Below, one piece after another: positions 17,336 to 26,191 of a DNA stretch of 64,000 nt (positions are counted from its first letter, which is position 1; the number at the start of each line of letters is the position of its first letter). Source of the stretch: Rheinheimera sp. MM224 (GTDB lineage: Bacteria; Pseudomonadota; Gammaproteobacteria; Enterobacterales; Alteromonadaceae). The notes below the pieces were generated by a model. That model did not search any database. It was not told the origin of the DNA and saw only the letters and a list, made by a program, of their open reading frames with translations. A program made the position numbers and the translations under genes. The DNA lies in NCBI RefSeq assembly GCF_947090785.1, contig NZ_OX352320.1, positions 4,205,001 to 4,269,000 of the forward strand, written 5' to 3'.

Positions 17336-18315
17336 TGACAGAAAAGCAAAGCCTGTTACTGGTAGATGATGAGCCAACCAATTTAAGAGTACTGCGCACT
17401 GTATTGCAGGAGCAATACCGTTTGTTATTTGCCAAAAGTGGTGAAGAAGCCTTACTGCTGGTGCAAAAAGAACAACCAGATTTAATTTTGCTCGATGTCA
17501 TGATGCCTGGATTAACAGGCTTTGATGTCTGTGCCCGCTTAAAAGCCAATCCTGTCACCAGCGCTATTCCTGTCATTTTTGTCACTGCCCTAAAAGATGA
17601 AATGGATGAAACCAAAGGCTTTGAAGTGGGAGCAGTGGATTACATCACTAAGCCCATCAGTCCGGCAGTAGTGCGCGCCAGAGTGAAAGCCCATTTGTCT
17701 TTGGTACAGGCCCAGGAGCTGAAACAAACCAGGCTGCAAGTGATACAACGCTTGGGCCGGGCTGCTGAATACAAAGACAATGAAACCGGCTTACATGTCA
17801 TGCGTATGAGCCACTACGCCCAGATACTGGCATTGGCTTATGGCTTTAGTGAGCAAAAAGCCGAAGATTTGTTACATGCAGCCCCTATGCACGATATAGG
17901 CAAAATAGGCATAGCCGACAATATCTTACTAAAACCCGGCAAACTGACAGCTGAAGAATACAAAGAGATGCAAAAACACCCGCTGATAGGGGCCGAGATC
18001 ATTGGTGATTGTGAATCTGATTTGTTAAAAATGGCCAAAGCTGTGGCTTTGTATCACCACGAAAAATGGGACGGCACAGGTTATCCTTATGGTCTTTCCG
18101 CTGAACAAATACCTGTCGAAGCCCGCATTGTCGCGTTATCCGATGTATTTGATGCCTTAACCAGCGCCCGGCCTTACAAACAAGCCTGGAGTATTGAAGA
18201 AACACTACAGCATATCCATCAGCAAAAAGGCCTGCATTTTGAGCCACGACTGGTGGATTTACTGGATGAAAACCTGCAACAAATACTTGAAATCAAACAA
18301 CGTTGGGCGGAATAA
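17335..18315 (+). CDS. Response regulator with HD-GYP phosphodiesterase domain
   Basis: A 326-residue cytoplasmic regulator. The receiver (1-120) has the acidic pair DDE near 11-13, phospho-acceptor Asp54 (LILLDVMMPG) and Lys at TKPIS. The HD-GYP domain (about 135-320) has MHDIGKIGI and HHEKWDGTGYPYGL, with all metal ligands intact. It should hydrolyse cyclic di-GMP when phosphorylated by the upstream hybrid kinase, with which it shares an overlapping TGATG. It would thus oppose cyclases such as the one at 8152. Confidence 0.95.
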   Translation: MTEKQSLLLVDDEPTNLRVLRTVLQEQYRLLFAKSGEEALLLVQKEQPDLILLDVMMPGLTGFDVCARLKANPVTSAIPVIFVTALKDEMDETKGFEVGAVDYITKPISPAVVRARVKAHLSLVQAQELKQTRLQVIQRLGRAAEYKDNETGLHVMRMSHYAQILALAYGFSEQKAEDLLHAAPMHDIGKIGIADNILLKPGKLTAEEYKEMQKHPLIGAEIIGDCESDLLKMAKAVALYHHEKWDGTGYPYGLSAEQIPVEARIVALSDVFDALTSARPYKQAWSIEETLQHIHQQKGLHFEPRLVDLLDENLQQILEIKQRWAE

Positions 18316-18397
18316 TACAAAGCTTTATTAATTAATATCTTAACTGCTTACTGTGACGAGAAGTCGCGGCAGCTCCACAACTCTGAAAGGACTCAAC

Positions 18398-19747
18398 ATG
18401 AACCAACTTAAGTTATTTACATTGCTTGGCAGTACCTTGCTGTTTACCGCATGTGGCGGCGGTGGTGGTAGCAATGACAGTGGAGGAGCTGGAGGCGGCG
18501 GCACTGGCGGTGGGAGCACTACAGTTAGTTTGACAGCTGACATAGTGCAGGAAACTCTTTGTCTGACAGAAATCCCGGCAACCCATGCTGAACTTGTTGT
18601 TTACGACGATAACTGGGCAATAAAAAGTCGACACAAACCTGATGCGCAAGGAAAAATCACAGCTACGATCCCAACCACTCAGTTTGTCAATATCGCCTTT
18701 ATTACTCAGGCCGAGACATCGACCGGAACCAGGACTTACGTTCAGTCCAGAGCTCAGCATCCTGTTGGCGACCTTGGCAAATTCTACGCTGCTGGTACTT
18801 CTGTCTCAAACTGCGAGTGCACAACCAAAGATATACAAGCCAGCTCAATTCAAATGATGACCTCTAGTCGTATCACCTTAATCGGAGCCACTGAACGGGT
18901 CCCATTTCAACAAACGTCAACTTATAGCGGGGTATTCAGAGATGCTCAGATTTGCCGCACTCCGGGTGGAAGCTGGCCAGCCTTAACAGTTTTAAATTCG
19001 CAAAGCACAGAATTAGCAGCAGGCAGTCTGAATAATTACGATATCAATACAGAACTTGAAGTGCAGCTGGATAAATTTGCAACAGACTATTCTGTCAATT
19101 TTGATTCGAATTTTAACAATGTCAGGGTTGCACATGAAATTAACGGCAACATACTCAGTACATCTCTTCAGCCTGGCAGCCTAGAAGTGCCGGTACTTGA
19201 CGGCTTGGATACCCTTACACGAACTCACTTGAGTGGTACAAACTTTTATCAGGTGACAGAAAATAATCAGTCGGTTAACGTATTCGCCTCTCACAGAAAA
19301 GCAGTTAACTTTGCACAACAGAGTGTCGCGTCGCTCAATTTACCAGACGTAAGTCCACTCGAAGGATTAGGAGTAGCCTTTAGTAACTTCATCACGTCTG
19401 ACTCCACCTCCTACTCCATTCCGAATGCAGCGCAGTACGCTATGTTTTCAATTCGGGCAGATATCAGCATGATGGATGGCTCAGAGTATACCGAGGTATT
19501 TTACGGTCCGATGCAAGGAAAGTATCCGGAAAATGCCTTGCCTTCAGATTACAATATGGAGGAAAAACTAGAGATGGCATCTAACGTTTACCTGGATTTG
19601 TCTTTAACAAAATATGCCAGTGAAACTAATTATCAAAGCGCACTGAAAGGCATTATCAAAAAGAGCAGAGTGGATGATGCCGATATATTTGGCGGTGATT
19701 GGTCCGATTATTCTTCTCTTTCTATTGCTGCTGATTTAACACTCTAA
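18398..19747 (+). CDS. Large lipoprotein with polyglycine linker, unknown function
   Basis: A 449-residue lipoprotein. The signal peptide ends in LFTAC (Cys near 18), followed at once by a Gly/Ser-rich flexible linker of about 22 residues. The rest is a beta-rich soluble domain. An early TEIPATHAELVVYDDNW segment looks like a carboxypeptidase-regulatory or Ig-like fold, but I cannot assign a family. An AAGG site precedes the ATG. The next gene is also a lipoprotein but a terminator separates them. Confidence 0.72.
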   Translation: MNQLKLFTLLGSTLLFTACGGGGGSNDSGGAGGGGTGGGSTTVSLTADIVQETLCLTEIPATHAELVVYDDNWAIKSRHKPDAQGKITATIPTTQFVNIAFITQAETSTGTRTYVQSRAQHPVGDLGKFYAAGTSVSNCECTTKDIQASSIQMMTSSRITLIGATERVPFQQTSTYSGVFRDAQICRTPGGSWPALTVLNSQSTELAAGSLNNYDINTELEVQLDKFATDYSVNFDSNFNNVRVAHEINGNILSTSLQPGSLEVPVLDGLDTLTRTHLSGTNFYQVTENNQSVNVFASHRKAVNFAQQSVASLNLPDVSPLEGLGVAFSNFITSDSTSYSIPNAAQYAMFSIRADISMMDGSEYTEVFYGPMQGKYPENALPSDYNMEEKLEMASNVYLDLSLTKYASETNYQSALKGIIKKSRVDDADIFGGDWSDYSSLSIAADLTL

Positions 19748-19769
19748 TACGGTTTTACCATTAAAAAAC

Positions 19770-19803
19770 GCCTGTGTTGCTTATATTCACAGGCTTATTT
19801 TTT
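19770..19803 (+). terminator. Rho-independent terminator
   Basis: Stem GCCTGTG / CACAGGC around an 11-base loop, followed by TTATTTTTTT. It lies 22 bases after the stop of the polyglycine lipoprotein gene. Confidence 0.85.
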
Positions 19804-19866
19804 CCCGGTCCTGACTTTAAGTAGTGTTAGGAAAACGCTGAAACATTCTTAAAACAAGGATTTTGT

Positions 19867-21795
19867 ATGAAGCCCATCCCACTCTATCTGGCGCTGCTGA
19901 CTGGCACTTTGCTGCTTAGCGCCTGTGATAAAACACCAAAAACCGACACTAATACTCCAGTTGCAGCAACTGAGGTGGAAACAAAAACAGCGGCTATTCC
20001 CAGTTATACTCCAACTCAGTTTTATGCCACCAAGTCCTATATGGGCAATGACATTAATCACAAAGCCGATGCGTTGTTGGTTGCATCCGATGAAACAGGT
20101 GTATTTAACTTATACAAAGTTAGTATGGACGGCAAAACCTGGACGCCCCTGACCAACTCCACCACAGAATCTATTTTACCTGTTGGCTGGTTTCCACAAG
20201 ATGATCGGGTACTTTATCGTGCCGATCAGGGTGGTAACGAGCTACACCATTTGTATGTGCGTGAATTGGACGGCTCAGTCAAAGATTTAACCCCTGGTGA
20301 TAAACACAAAGCCGAGTTTATTGGCTGGACAGACGACAATAAATTCTGGGTGATGAGCAATGAGCGCGACCCAAAGTTTTTTGATCTCTACAGCTACGAC
20401 AGCAGCAGCTACGAACGCACTTTGGTGTATCAGAATAACGAAGGCTATGAAATAGGAGCTCTAAGCGACAATGGCCGTTACATCGCTTTATCCAAAGAGC
20501 GCACCAATGCCGATAACAATCTGTATTTAGTTGACCTGCAAAGCGCCGACAAAACACCAGTACATGTCACACCGCATGAAGGCAACGTATCGCATGGGGT
20601 TTATGGTTTTAGCCGCGACAATAATCAGCTGATTTTTGGTTCAGACGAAAAATCAGAATTCAGTGAAGCTTTTGCCTATAACATCGCTGAAAAAGCAGTA
20701 AAGCCATACAGCAAAGCTGATTGGGACATTATGTACATCGGCTTTAGCAAAGATAATAAATACAAAGTCGAAGCAGTAAACGCTGATGCTTCAACTAAAA
20801 TCAGCATTACAGAACAAGCCACAGGCAAAGCTTTGCAACTGCCGGAATTACCAGCTGGTGATTTACGTGGCGTTACCTTTTCGGCTGACAGCCAGTACTT
20901 AAGCTTTTACGTCAATGCCGACAACAGCCCTTCTAACTTATTTGTCTGGAAATTATCCGAACCTAAAGCAGAACGTTTAACTCAGGCACTGGATAAAGCC
21001 ATAGATGAAAACGTGCTGGTGAAAAGTGAAGTGGTGCGTTACCCAAGCTTTGACGATTTAGCTATACCAGCGCTACTGTATAAACCGAAACAAGCCAGCA
21101 GCACGGCTAAAGTGCAGGCCTTAATCTGGATCCACGGTGGCCCTGGTGGTCAGTCGCGCACAGGCTACAGCCCAGCTATTCAGCATTTGGTCAATCAGGG
21201 TTATGCGGTGTTAGCCGTCAATAACAGAGGCTCAAGTGGTTATGGCAAAACCTTCTTCCATCTGGATGATTTAAAACACGGTGAACACGATTTACAGGAT
21301 ATTGTGTATGGTAAAAAATACCTGCAATCGCTGGACTGGGTGGCGGCTGATCGCATAGGTGTAATGGGTGGCAGCTACGGCGGTTATCTGACCATGGCAG
21401 CTATGGCTTTTACCGATGAATTTAAAGTGGGCATCAATATTTTTGGTGTCACCAACTGGGTTCGTACTTTAGAAAGTATTCCAGCCTGGTGGGAATCGTT
21501 CCGCGAGTCTTTATACGCTGAACTGGGTGACCCGGCTAAAGACGGTGAACGTTTACGCCGTATTTCCCCTGTTTTCCACGGTGATAAGGTGAAAAAACCA
21601 GTGCTTGTGGTGCAAGGTGCCAACGACCCTCGTGTACTGCAGGTGGAAAGTGATGAAATGGTGGCGGCTATTCGCGCTCAGAATGTGCCTGTGGAGTACG
21701 TGTTATTCCCGGATGAAGGCCACGGCTTTTTGAAAAAGGAAAATCGTATTAAGGCGCAAGAGGCATATTTAGCCTTTTTACAAAAATACCTGTAG
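19867..21795 (+). CDS. S9-family prolyl-oligopeptidase lipoprotein
   Basis: A 642-residue serine peptidase. A lipoprotein signal (LLLSAC, Cys near 20) anchors it, probably on the periplasmic side. The N-terminal two thirds form a seven-bladed propeller of about 50-residue repeats. The alpha/beta-hydrolase domain (about 400-642) has the nucleophile Ser503 in GGSYGGY, Asp587 in GANDPRV and His619 in DEGHGF, with the oxyanion motif IHGGPGG. It should cleave short peptides, as acylaminoacyl- or dipeptidyl-peptidases of this family do. Monocistronic. Confidence 0.93.
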   Translation: MKPIPLYLALLTGTLLLSACDKTPKTDTNTPVAATEVETKTAAIPSYTPTQFYATKSYMGNDINHKADALLVASDETGVFNLYKVSMDGKTWTPLTNSTTESILPVGWFPQDDRVLYRADQGGNELHHLYVRELDGSVKDLTPGDKHKAEFIGWTDDNKFWVMSNERDPKFFDLYSYDSSSYERTLVYQNNEGYEIGALSDNGRYIALSKERTNADNNLYLVDLQSADKTPVHVTPHEGNVSHGVYGFSRDNNQLIFGSDEKSEFSEAFAYNIAEKAVKPYSKADWDIMYIGFSKDNKYKVEAVNADASTKISITEQATGKALQLPELPAGDLRGVTFSADSQYLSFYVNADNSPSNLFVWKLSEPKAERLTQALDKAIDENVLVKSEVVRYPSFDDLAIPALLYKPKQASSTAKVQALIWIHGGPGGQSRTGYSPAIQHLVNQGYAVLAVNNRGSSGYGKTFFHLDDLKHGEHDLQDIVYGKKYLQSLDWVAADRIGVMGGSYGGYLTMAAMAFTDEFKVGINIFGVTNWVRTLESIPAWWESFRESLYAELGDPAKDGERLRRISPVFHGDKVKKPVLVVQGANDPRVLQVESDEMVAAIRAQNVPVEYVLFPDEGHGFLKKENRIKAQEAYLAFLQKYL

Positions 21796-21860
21796 CATTT
21801 AACCATGCAGGGAGCTTAGATCAGTCTGCGCTCCCGTTAACGATAAACAATTTGAGTCTT

Positions 21861-22400
21861 ATGAAAACCTACTCCGGCTTTGTTTTGATCAGCAGTTTGT
21901 TATTAACCGCCTGTGCTATGCCACGCTACACAGAGCGATTGCAGCAGCCTATGCCTTTGCCTGAAGGTGAATGGACTGTGACTCAAAGCAATCCAAATGA
22001 TATGAACAATGTCACGGAAATGCGCTGGCAAGCTGTTGATTCAGAAAACTATGTACAAAGTTTTGTCTTTGAGCAGCAACCCAATAGCGACCTGATGAAA
22101 ACCAAAACTATTGACGATCAACAAGGTCAGCGTAACTGTGACGAGCTATTTGATAGTCAAATCTTAAGTAAAGAGCCGGTGAATGGTTATCCGGCTTTGG
22201 TGTGGGTGTCTGAGTGCAAAAGCAAAAGCGGCGCTTATTCCAAAATTCTGCATAAATCCATTGCAGGAAAAGAGTCGCTTTATGTCTTTAACAAAGTTTG
22301 GCGTAGCTTACCTTTGCAAACTGAGTGGGATTTATGGCTGGACTACACCAACAAAATCCATATCTGCGATATCAACAGCAAAAGCCAGCCTTGTAAGTAG
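21861..22400 (+). CDS. Hypothetical lipoprotein
   Basis: A 179-residue predicted lipoprotein with lipobox LLTAC near residue 18. The body has two Cys pairs (RNCDELF and WVSECKSKSG; HICDINSKSQPC) that could form disulphides in the periplasm. A TTG at 21852 is in frame, but the ATG at 21861 is the more likely start although its ribosome site is weak. Family not recognised. Confidence 0.65.
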   Translation: MKTYSGFVLISSLLLTACAMPRYTERLQQPMPLPEGEWTVTQSNPNDMNNVTEMRWQAVDSENYVQSFVFEQQPNSDLMKTKTIDDQQGQRNCDELFDSQILSKEPVNGYPALVWVSECKSKSGAYSKILHKSIAGKESLYVFNKVWRSLPLQTEWDLWLDYTNKIHICDINSKSQPCK

Positions 22401-22413
22401 CCCCATGTTCAAA

Positions 22414-22977
22414 TTAGTGGTTAGCAGCCACTACTTCTGGGAAATCTGAGAAGGCTTCTTTCGTCACTGAATTGGCTTGCGGCTCATAGGCACTCGATGC
22501 TTCAAAAAATGCCTGATACAAAGCGTCTGGTAAGAACTTTTCCGCCACAGCAAAACGCGTATCCGTGTGTTTTTCTTTGTGATGCCAAAGCGTCTGATCA
22601 GAAGTAGCAGATACCAGCTTATACTCCAGCTCGACCGTAGCCTCTGAAGCCAGCAATTTAGAGCTTTTTTCAGACCAACGCTGAATATCAACATAAAGCA
22701 CCATATCCACGTCTGTCAGGGCTGGCACTTCAGTCAGTTGACGTGCTTGTGCATCCACAATCTGAAAGCCCTGCTCCGCCGCTACAGCCGGAACTTCGCG
22801 GTTGAAGGCCTGAATTAAAGCGTCAGGTACAGCCGCATCACTGTGCACCACAATCATGACTTTCTGCGAATTCTCTTTCTGCACTTGCACATAATGTTGC
22901 TGGTCGTCTGCAACAGAGCTACAGGCACTCAGATAAACAGCGGCAATCGCAGTGATAACTAACTTAAAGTACGTCAT
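22414..22977 (-). CDS. Hypothetical lipoprotein
   Basis: A 187-residue lipoprotein (lipobox YLSAC, Cys near 19). The sequence suggests an alpha/beta periplasmic domain: VMIVVHSDAAVPDALIQAF, then ALTDVDMVLYVDIQRW, then VELEYKLVSATSDQTLWH. The last two stretches resemble envelope lipoproteins that report an instantiated 'variable' (DUF799/GNA1162-like), but this is a weak impression. The ATG has an AAGGAGCAAAC site. Convergent with the lipoprotein at 21861. Confidence 0.65.
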   Translation of the reverse strand: MTYFKLVITAIAAVYLSACSSVADDQQHYVQVQKENSQKVMIVVHSDAAVPDALIQAFNREVPAVAAEQGFQIVDAQARQLTEVPALTDVDMVLYVDIQRWSEKSSKLLASEATVELEYKLVSATSDQTLWHHKEKHTDTRFAVAEKFLPDALYQAFFEASSAYEPQANSVTKEAFSDFPEVVAANH

Positions 22978-23098
22978 ATGTTTGCTCCTTCCATCGGAAA
23001 AATCCTGTAACGCCTGTTACTGCACTGGCTTACTTTATTCATTCAGTGTGGCTTATCCGGATGAACCAAAACTTAACCAGTTAAATAAAATGAACTGT

Positions 23099-23386
23099 TC
23101 AGTTTTTGGCTTCCATTAAGGCCATTAATTTCGCCAGACGTTGCTGGCATTCCTCTAATTGTGGGCTTTGTTGCGTCACCAGTTGCTGGCCTAAACTTAA
23201 GGCGGCCAGCACTATGCTTTGCTCCATCGACAAATGACCAGCACCCTGCCTAACCTGAGCAATTTTGCTATTAAGCAGCCGCGCCGCTTCCTGCAGTTCA
23301 GCCTGTTCTTTTACAGTGCAACGTAGCCAGTATTCCCGACCGGCTATCACCACTTTCTGCTCAACGACCAACGGCTGCTTTAACAT
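23099..23386 (-). CDS. zapA: Cell division protein ZapA
   Basis: A 95-residue cytoplasmic protein that bundles FtsZ at the division site. The N-terminal globular part carries VVIAGREYWLRCTVKEQAEL and ARLLNSKIAQVRQ, followed by a coiled-coil helix for tetramer formation. Length is normal for the family. It lies two bases after a small coiled-coil gene on the same strand, the standard gammaproteobacterial arrangement. In E. coli the 6S RNA gene follows zapA; only about 120 bases lie before the next gene here and I see no 6S-like fold. Confidence 0.92.
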   Translation of the reverse strand: MLKQPLVVEQKVVIAGREYWLRCTVKEQAELQEAARLLNSKIAQVRQGAGHLSMEQSIVLAALSLGQQLVTQQSPQLEECQQRLAKLMALMEAKN

Positions 23387-23388
23387 GG

Positions 23389-23637
23389 TCAGGCCGACAA
23401 TTGCTGTTCAAACAACTGCGTCAGTTGCTGTAGTTTTTGCTGCGCCCGCTGCTTTTGATCATCAGATTCCATGGCGTGTAACTGCAAAGTTTCCAGCTGA
23501 TCGGCGCTTTTTTTCAATTCCTGCTGCAACTGCTGCTCTTGTTGATCCAGGTGCTGTACTTGCGCTGTGAGCTGCTGATTCTCTGAAATTAATTTCTGAA
23601 TTAACTGCTCTAACTTGCTGAATTCGGCTTCAAACAT
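23389..23637 (-). CDS. Small coiled-coil protein (TIGR02449 type) upstream of zapA
   Basis: An 82-residue, almost entirely coiled-coil protein very rich in Gln and Leu, starting MFEAEFSKLEQLIQKLISEN. The family is found next to zapA in gammaproteobacteria and resembles ZapB in size and heptad pattern, so a role in the division ring is plausible but inferred. Stop and zapA start are separated by two bases. An AAGGGAATC site precedes the ATG. Confidence 0.82.
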   Translation of the reverse strand: MFEAEFSKLEQLIQKLISENQQLTAQVQHLDQQEQQLQQELKKSADQLETLQLHAMESDDQKQRAQQKLQQLTQLFEQQLSA

Positions 23638-23763
23638 AAGATTCCCTTAATGCATTAGTGGGTTGAAAATTGGAGTGTCAGTAGTAGCACTACTTACGTG
23701 CGAAGGCAGAATGAACCTGGAGGTTTGAACCTGAGCTGAATAATAAGGAGGGAAAAAATAATT

Positions 23764-23958
23764 TTAGCGGATGAGACAAACAAAAAGGGCAGAGTGATCA
23801 CACTTCTGCCCTTGTTTAAACTTCTGACGGCTGTAGGAGCCTTTGCCTTTTTTCGCTTTCACCACCTGCATCTGAAATAACTTGCTGGTCACTAAAGCTT
23901 TGAGTGCATTATCCCGGATCTCGCCGCGGCCATGCTCAGCCGTTGTCTTTTTTGCCAT
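23764..23958 (-). CDS. arfA: Alternative ribosome-rescue factor A
   Basis: A 64-residue backup to trans-translation: ArfA enters the empty A site of a stalled ribosome and recruits RF2 to release the chain. The family core is clear in RGEIRDNALKALVTSKLFQ and VKAKKGKGSYSRQKFKQG, matching E. coli ArfA. The ATG at 23958 has a perfect AGGAGG site; a longer frame to 24024 is not used. The last 16 or so codons lie within and beyond an intrinsic terminator (23776-23813). Most mRNA should therefore end before the stop codon and be tagged by tmRNA unless rescue is failing. Confidence 0.92.
   Translation of the reverse strand: MAKKTTAEHGRGEIRDNALKALVTSKLFQMQVVKAKKGKGSYSRQKFKQGQKCDHSALFVCLIR
23776..23813 (-). 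terminator. Intrinsic terminator inside the arfA coding sequence
   Basis: On the minus strand, AAGGGCAG (23813-23806) pairs with CTGCCCTT (23792-23785). The stem is extended by AGTG/CACT around a four-base loop, and TTTTGTTTG follows. It lies upstream of the arfA stop at 23764-23766. This creates non-stop mRNA, the known way arfA is tied to tmRNA activity (in E. coli by RNase III cleavage or termination). Confidence 0.85.
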
Positions 23959-24085
23959 AAGGCCTCCTGTGTAAAAAACGCGCAAAGTGTAGAGCCAAAA
24001 CCTATCGGAGTAAATTGCTGCCACTGATTTATTTTAGCCAGATCTGCTTTATGATACAGCGCATCATTAAAGCTGGACTATCACC

Positions 24086-24649
24086 ATGAAATTTATAGCG
24101 TCGCTGCTTTTACTCTTCAGTTTTATCTTAGATGCCGACAGCTGGCTACCACCTGAACCAATGGCCGCTTTAAGTGCTGATGCTTCGATACTGGTGCGGG
24201 TTGAACCTGGCGTTTTACCCAACAGAGACGCCAGTAATAAGCCGCATTTTGCCAAAGCCAGTTTTTTTCGCTGGGATCATCAGGGTCACTATCAGCCTTA
24301 TCAGCAACTGTCTTTGCAAAACAAAGTCTCGCCTTTACTTATTTATGTCAGCAACCAAGGGGAATTGATCACCCTGGATAACTGGTACAACTCAGGACAT
24401 GGCGACGTGGTGGTGCTATACAAAGCTGATGGTTCTGTGCAGAAAAGCTTTGGCCTGAGTGCCTTTTACAGCAGGCAGCAACTGGAACAACTGTTACGAT
24501 CAGTATCCTCTGTGCAATGGCGATGTTATGAAAAATCGCCTTACCTGCTACAACACGAATTTTATCTGCCTATCCGCCCTGCCGGGGTCATCAAAATTAA
24601 TTTGGATGATGCCAGTGTCAGCCTGATTGACGAAGATCAGAGCTGCTAA
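24086..24649 (+). CDS. Exported hypothetical protein
   Basis: A 187-residue protein with a hydrophobic N-terminal signal (MKFIASLLLLFSFILDADS), probably cleaved, and a beta-rich periplasmic domain. A central stretch, VYVSNQGELITLDNWYNSGHGD-like, ends in HGD and precedes VVVLYKADGSV. Two Cys (WRCYE and the C-terminal DQSC) may pair. It is divergent from arfA. I recognise no family; coding is supported by length, start context and composition. Confidence 0.68.
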   Translation: MKFIASLLLLFSFILDADSWLPPEPMAALSADASILVRVEPGVLPNRDASNKPHFAKASFFRWDHQGHYQPYQQLSLQNKVSPLLIYVSNQGELITLDNWYNSGHGDVVVLYKADGSVQKSFGLSAFYSRQQLEQLLRSVSSVQWRCYEKSPYLLQHEFYLPIRPAGVIKINLDDASVSLIDEDQSC

Positions 24650-24767
24650 AGCTTAGTTTCGTTAATCTCACATTCACAATAATTAACATAAATTGCCTTC
24701 AGTCCATTCAAGGACACCGGTCATGCCTCCAGGCCTGGCAGCATTCTCAGACTATTTAAGGAAAAAT

Positions 24768-25319
24768 ATGTTAAAAAAAATTGCAGTAGCATTGATGGGT
24801 TTAGGTTGTTCAATGACAGTATTTTCAGCTCAGGCTGAACAACCTCTCTATTTTGGTGCTCAGTACAGCCAGCAAAGTGTTGATGATGCCAACTGGGATT
24901 TTGGTTTGGTATCAGGGGTGGCTGGTTATAAGTTTAATGACATCTTTGCCATCGAGGGCCGTTTGGGTGTGGGAGTGCAGGATGAAGAGTATTCCGGAGA
25001 ATTAACCTGGCTCAAAATAGGCATAGATAACAGCTATTCTGTGCTCGGCAAAGCGTCCTGGCCTTTACTGGAAACCTTATCTGTGTACGGCATCGCTGGT
25101 TTTAATAAAACCAAATACGACTTCAAGATCAATGATGAAGACGGAAACCTGAACGACAGCCACAGTGAAGATGGCCTGGTTTATGGCGCAGGCGCAGAGT
25201 TACGTATTACTTCTAATCTGAGTGTTAATTTTGAATACGCGGTCTTACCCGAATTAGGCGATGACGAAGATGAATTGGATGTAGACAGCCTTAGTGCTGG
25301 CATCAACTATCGGTTTTAA
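24768..25319 (+). CDS. Outer-membrane beta-barrel protein (OmpA-like N-terminal barrel)
   Basis: A 183-residue outer-membrane protein. The signal peptide (about 1-24, ending SAQA) is followed by an eight-strand barrel with alternating hydrophobic residues and the C-terminal aromatic signature LSAGINYRF required for BAM insertion. DIFAIEGRLGVGVQD and YGAGAELRITSNLSVNFEY are typical of the OmpW/porin-like 'outer membrane beta-barrel' family. The frame extends to 24693, but the ATG at 24768 with TAAGGA starts the signal peptide. Physiological role unknown. Confidence 0.85.
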   Translation: MLKKIAVALMGLGCSMTVFSAQAEQPLYFGAQYSQQSVDDANWDFGLVSGVAGYKFNDIFAIEGRLGVGVQDEEYSGELTWLKIGIDNSYSVLGKASWPLLETLSVYGIAGFNKTKYDFKINDEDGNLNDSHSEDGLVYGAGAELRITSNLSVNFEYAVLPELGDDEDELDVDSLSAGINYRF

Positions 25320-25503
25320 ACTGCCGCACAGTTAAGTTAGCTATTGTTATACAACTGCAAGAACAAGTAGCCGGAAATCAAGATCCGGCTGCTTATTTTG
25401 ACGCAGATTTTCCACTTCAATGAGAACAAATACCCACTGCAGCATTGATATTCTGCGCTCACGTAACCAGATCCAACAAAACTTCCCTGATTCAGGATCT
25501 GTG

Positions 25504-26157
25504 ATGAAAAACCTGCATATAGATTTAGTCTCTGATATTGCCTGCCCCTGGTGCGCCATCGGCTACGCAAGGCTGGAACAAGCCATGGACAGCATAAAAG
25601 ATACAGTCAGTGTCAGCATTCAGTGGCGTGCCTTTGAACTCAACCCGGACCCTCAGCTAATCCCTGAACCTATTTTGCCCGCCCTGAGCAAAAAATATGG
25701 CCGCAGCGAAGACGAAATGCGCGCGTCACAACAGTCAATGATGCAGGTTGCTGCAGATTTAGGGCTGAACTTCGATAAAATGCAGCAACGTTTTACCTGC
25801 AATACCTTTGATGCGCACCGTCTGGTGAAATGGGCGGCTGGTTTTGACAAACAAACAGCGATGAAACAAGCCTTGTTTGAAGCCTACTTTGGTTTTGCCG
25901 AAGATGTATCAAAAGCTGACGTTCTGCAAAAATGTGCAGAAAAAGCCGGATTGAATGCAGATGAAGCATTAAAAGTACTGCAATCACAGCAGTTTATTGA
26001 TGAAGTGCGCACTGAGGAAGCTCAGTATCAGCAGGCGGGTATCAGTTCGGTACCAGCTTTTGTCATCAATCAGCGTTACTTAATTTCCGGCGCACAAGAC
26101 CCTGCTACTTTAGCCGCCAGTCTGCTGCAAATTGCCAATGAAATGACCACTGAATAA
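25504..26157 (+). CDS. DsbA-family oxidoreductase, FrnE-like
   Basis: A 217-residue cytoplasmic thioredoxin-fold protein of the FrnE/2-hydroxychromene-2-carboxylate isomerase group. The active site is CPWC (Cys14, Cys17) after LVSDIA; a helical insertion follows and the cis-proline loop appears as GISSVPAFVIN. There is no signal peptide, which separates it from periplasmic DsbA. Members are linked to oxidative stress and polyketide chemistry; the partner here is unknown. The longer frame from 25420 lacks a ribosome site. Confidence 0.9.
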   Translation: MKNLHIDLVSDIACPWCAIGYARLEQAMDSIKDTVSVSIQWRAFELNPDPQLIPEPILPALSKKYGRSEDEMRASQQSMMQVAADLGLNFDKMQQRFTCNTFDAHRLVKWAAGFDKQTAMKQALFEAYFGFAEDVSKADVLQKCAEKAGLNADEALKVLQSQQFIDEVRTEEAQYQQAGISSVPAFVINQRYLISGAQDPATLAASLLQIANEMTTE

Positions 26158-26191
26158 CAACAATCTGATTTAAAAAAATATAAGGTGCGGT

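Noticed and set aside
22978..23098. 6S RNA gene expected after zapA
   Set aside because: Only about 120 bases are available and I see no long closing stem with a large central bubble; the 6S gene must be elsewhere.
23265..23570. 101-residue plus-strand frame opposite zapA
   Set aside because: Antisense shadow of zapA and the coiled-coil gene, whose products are clear family members.
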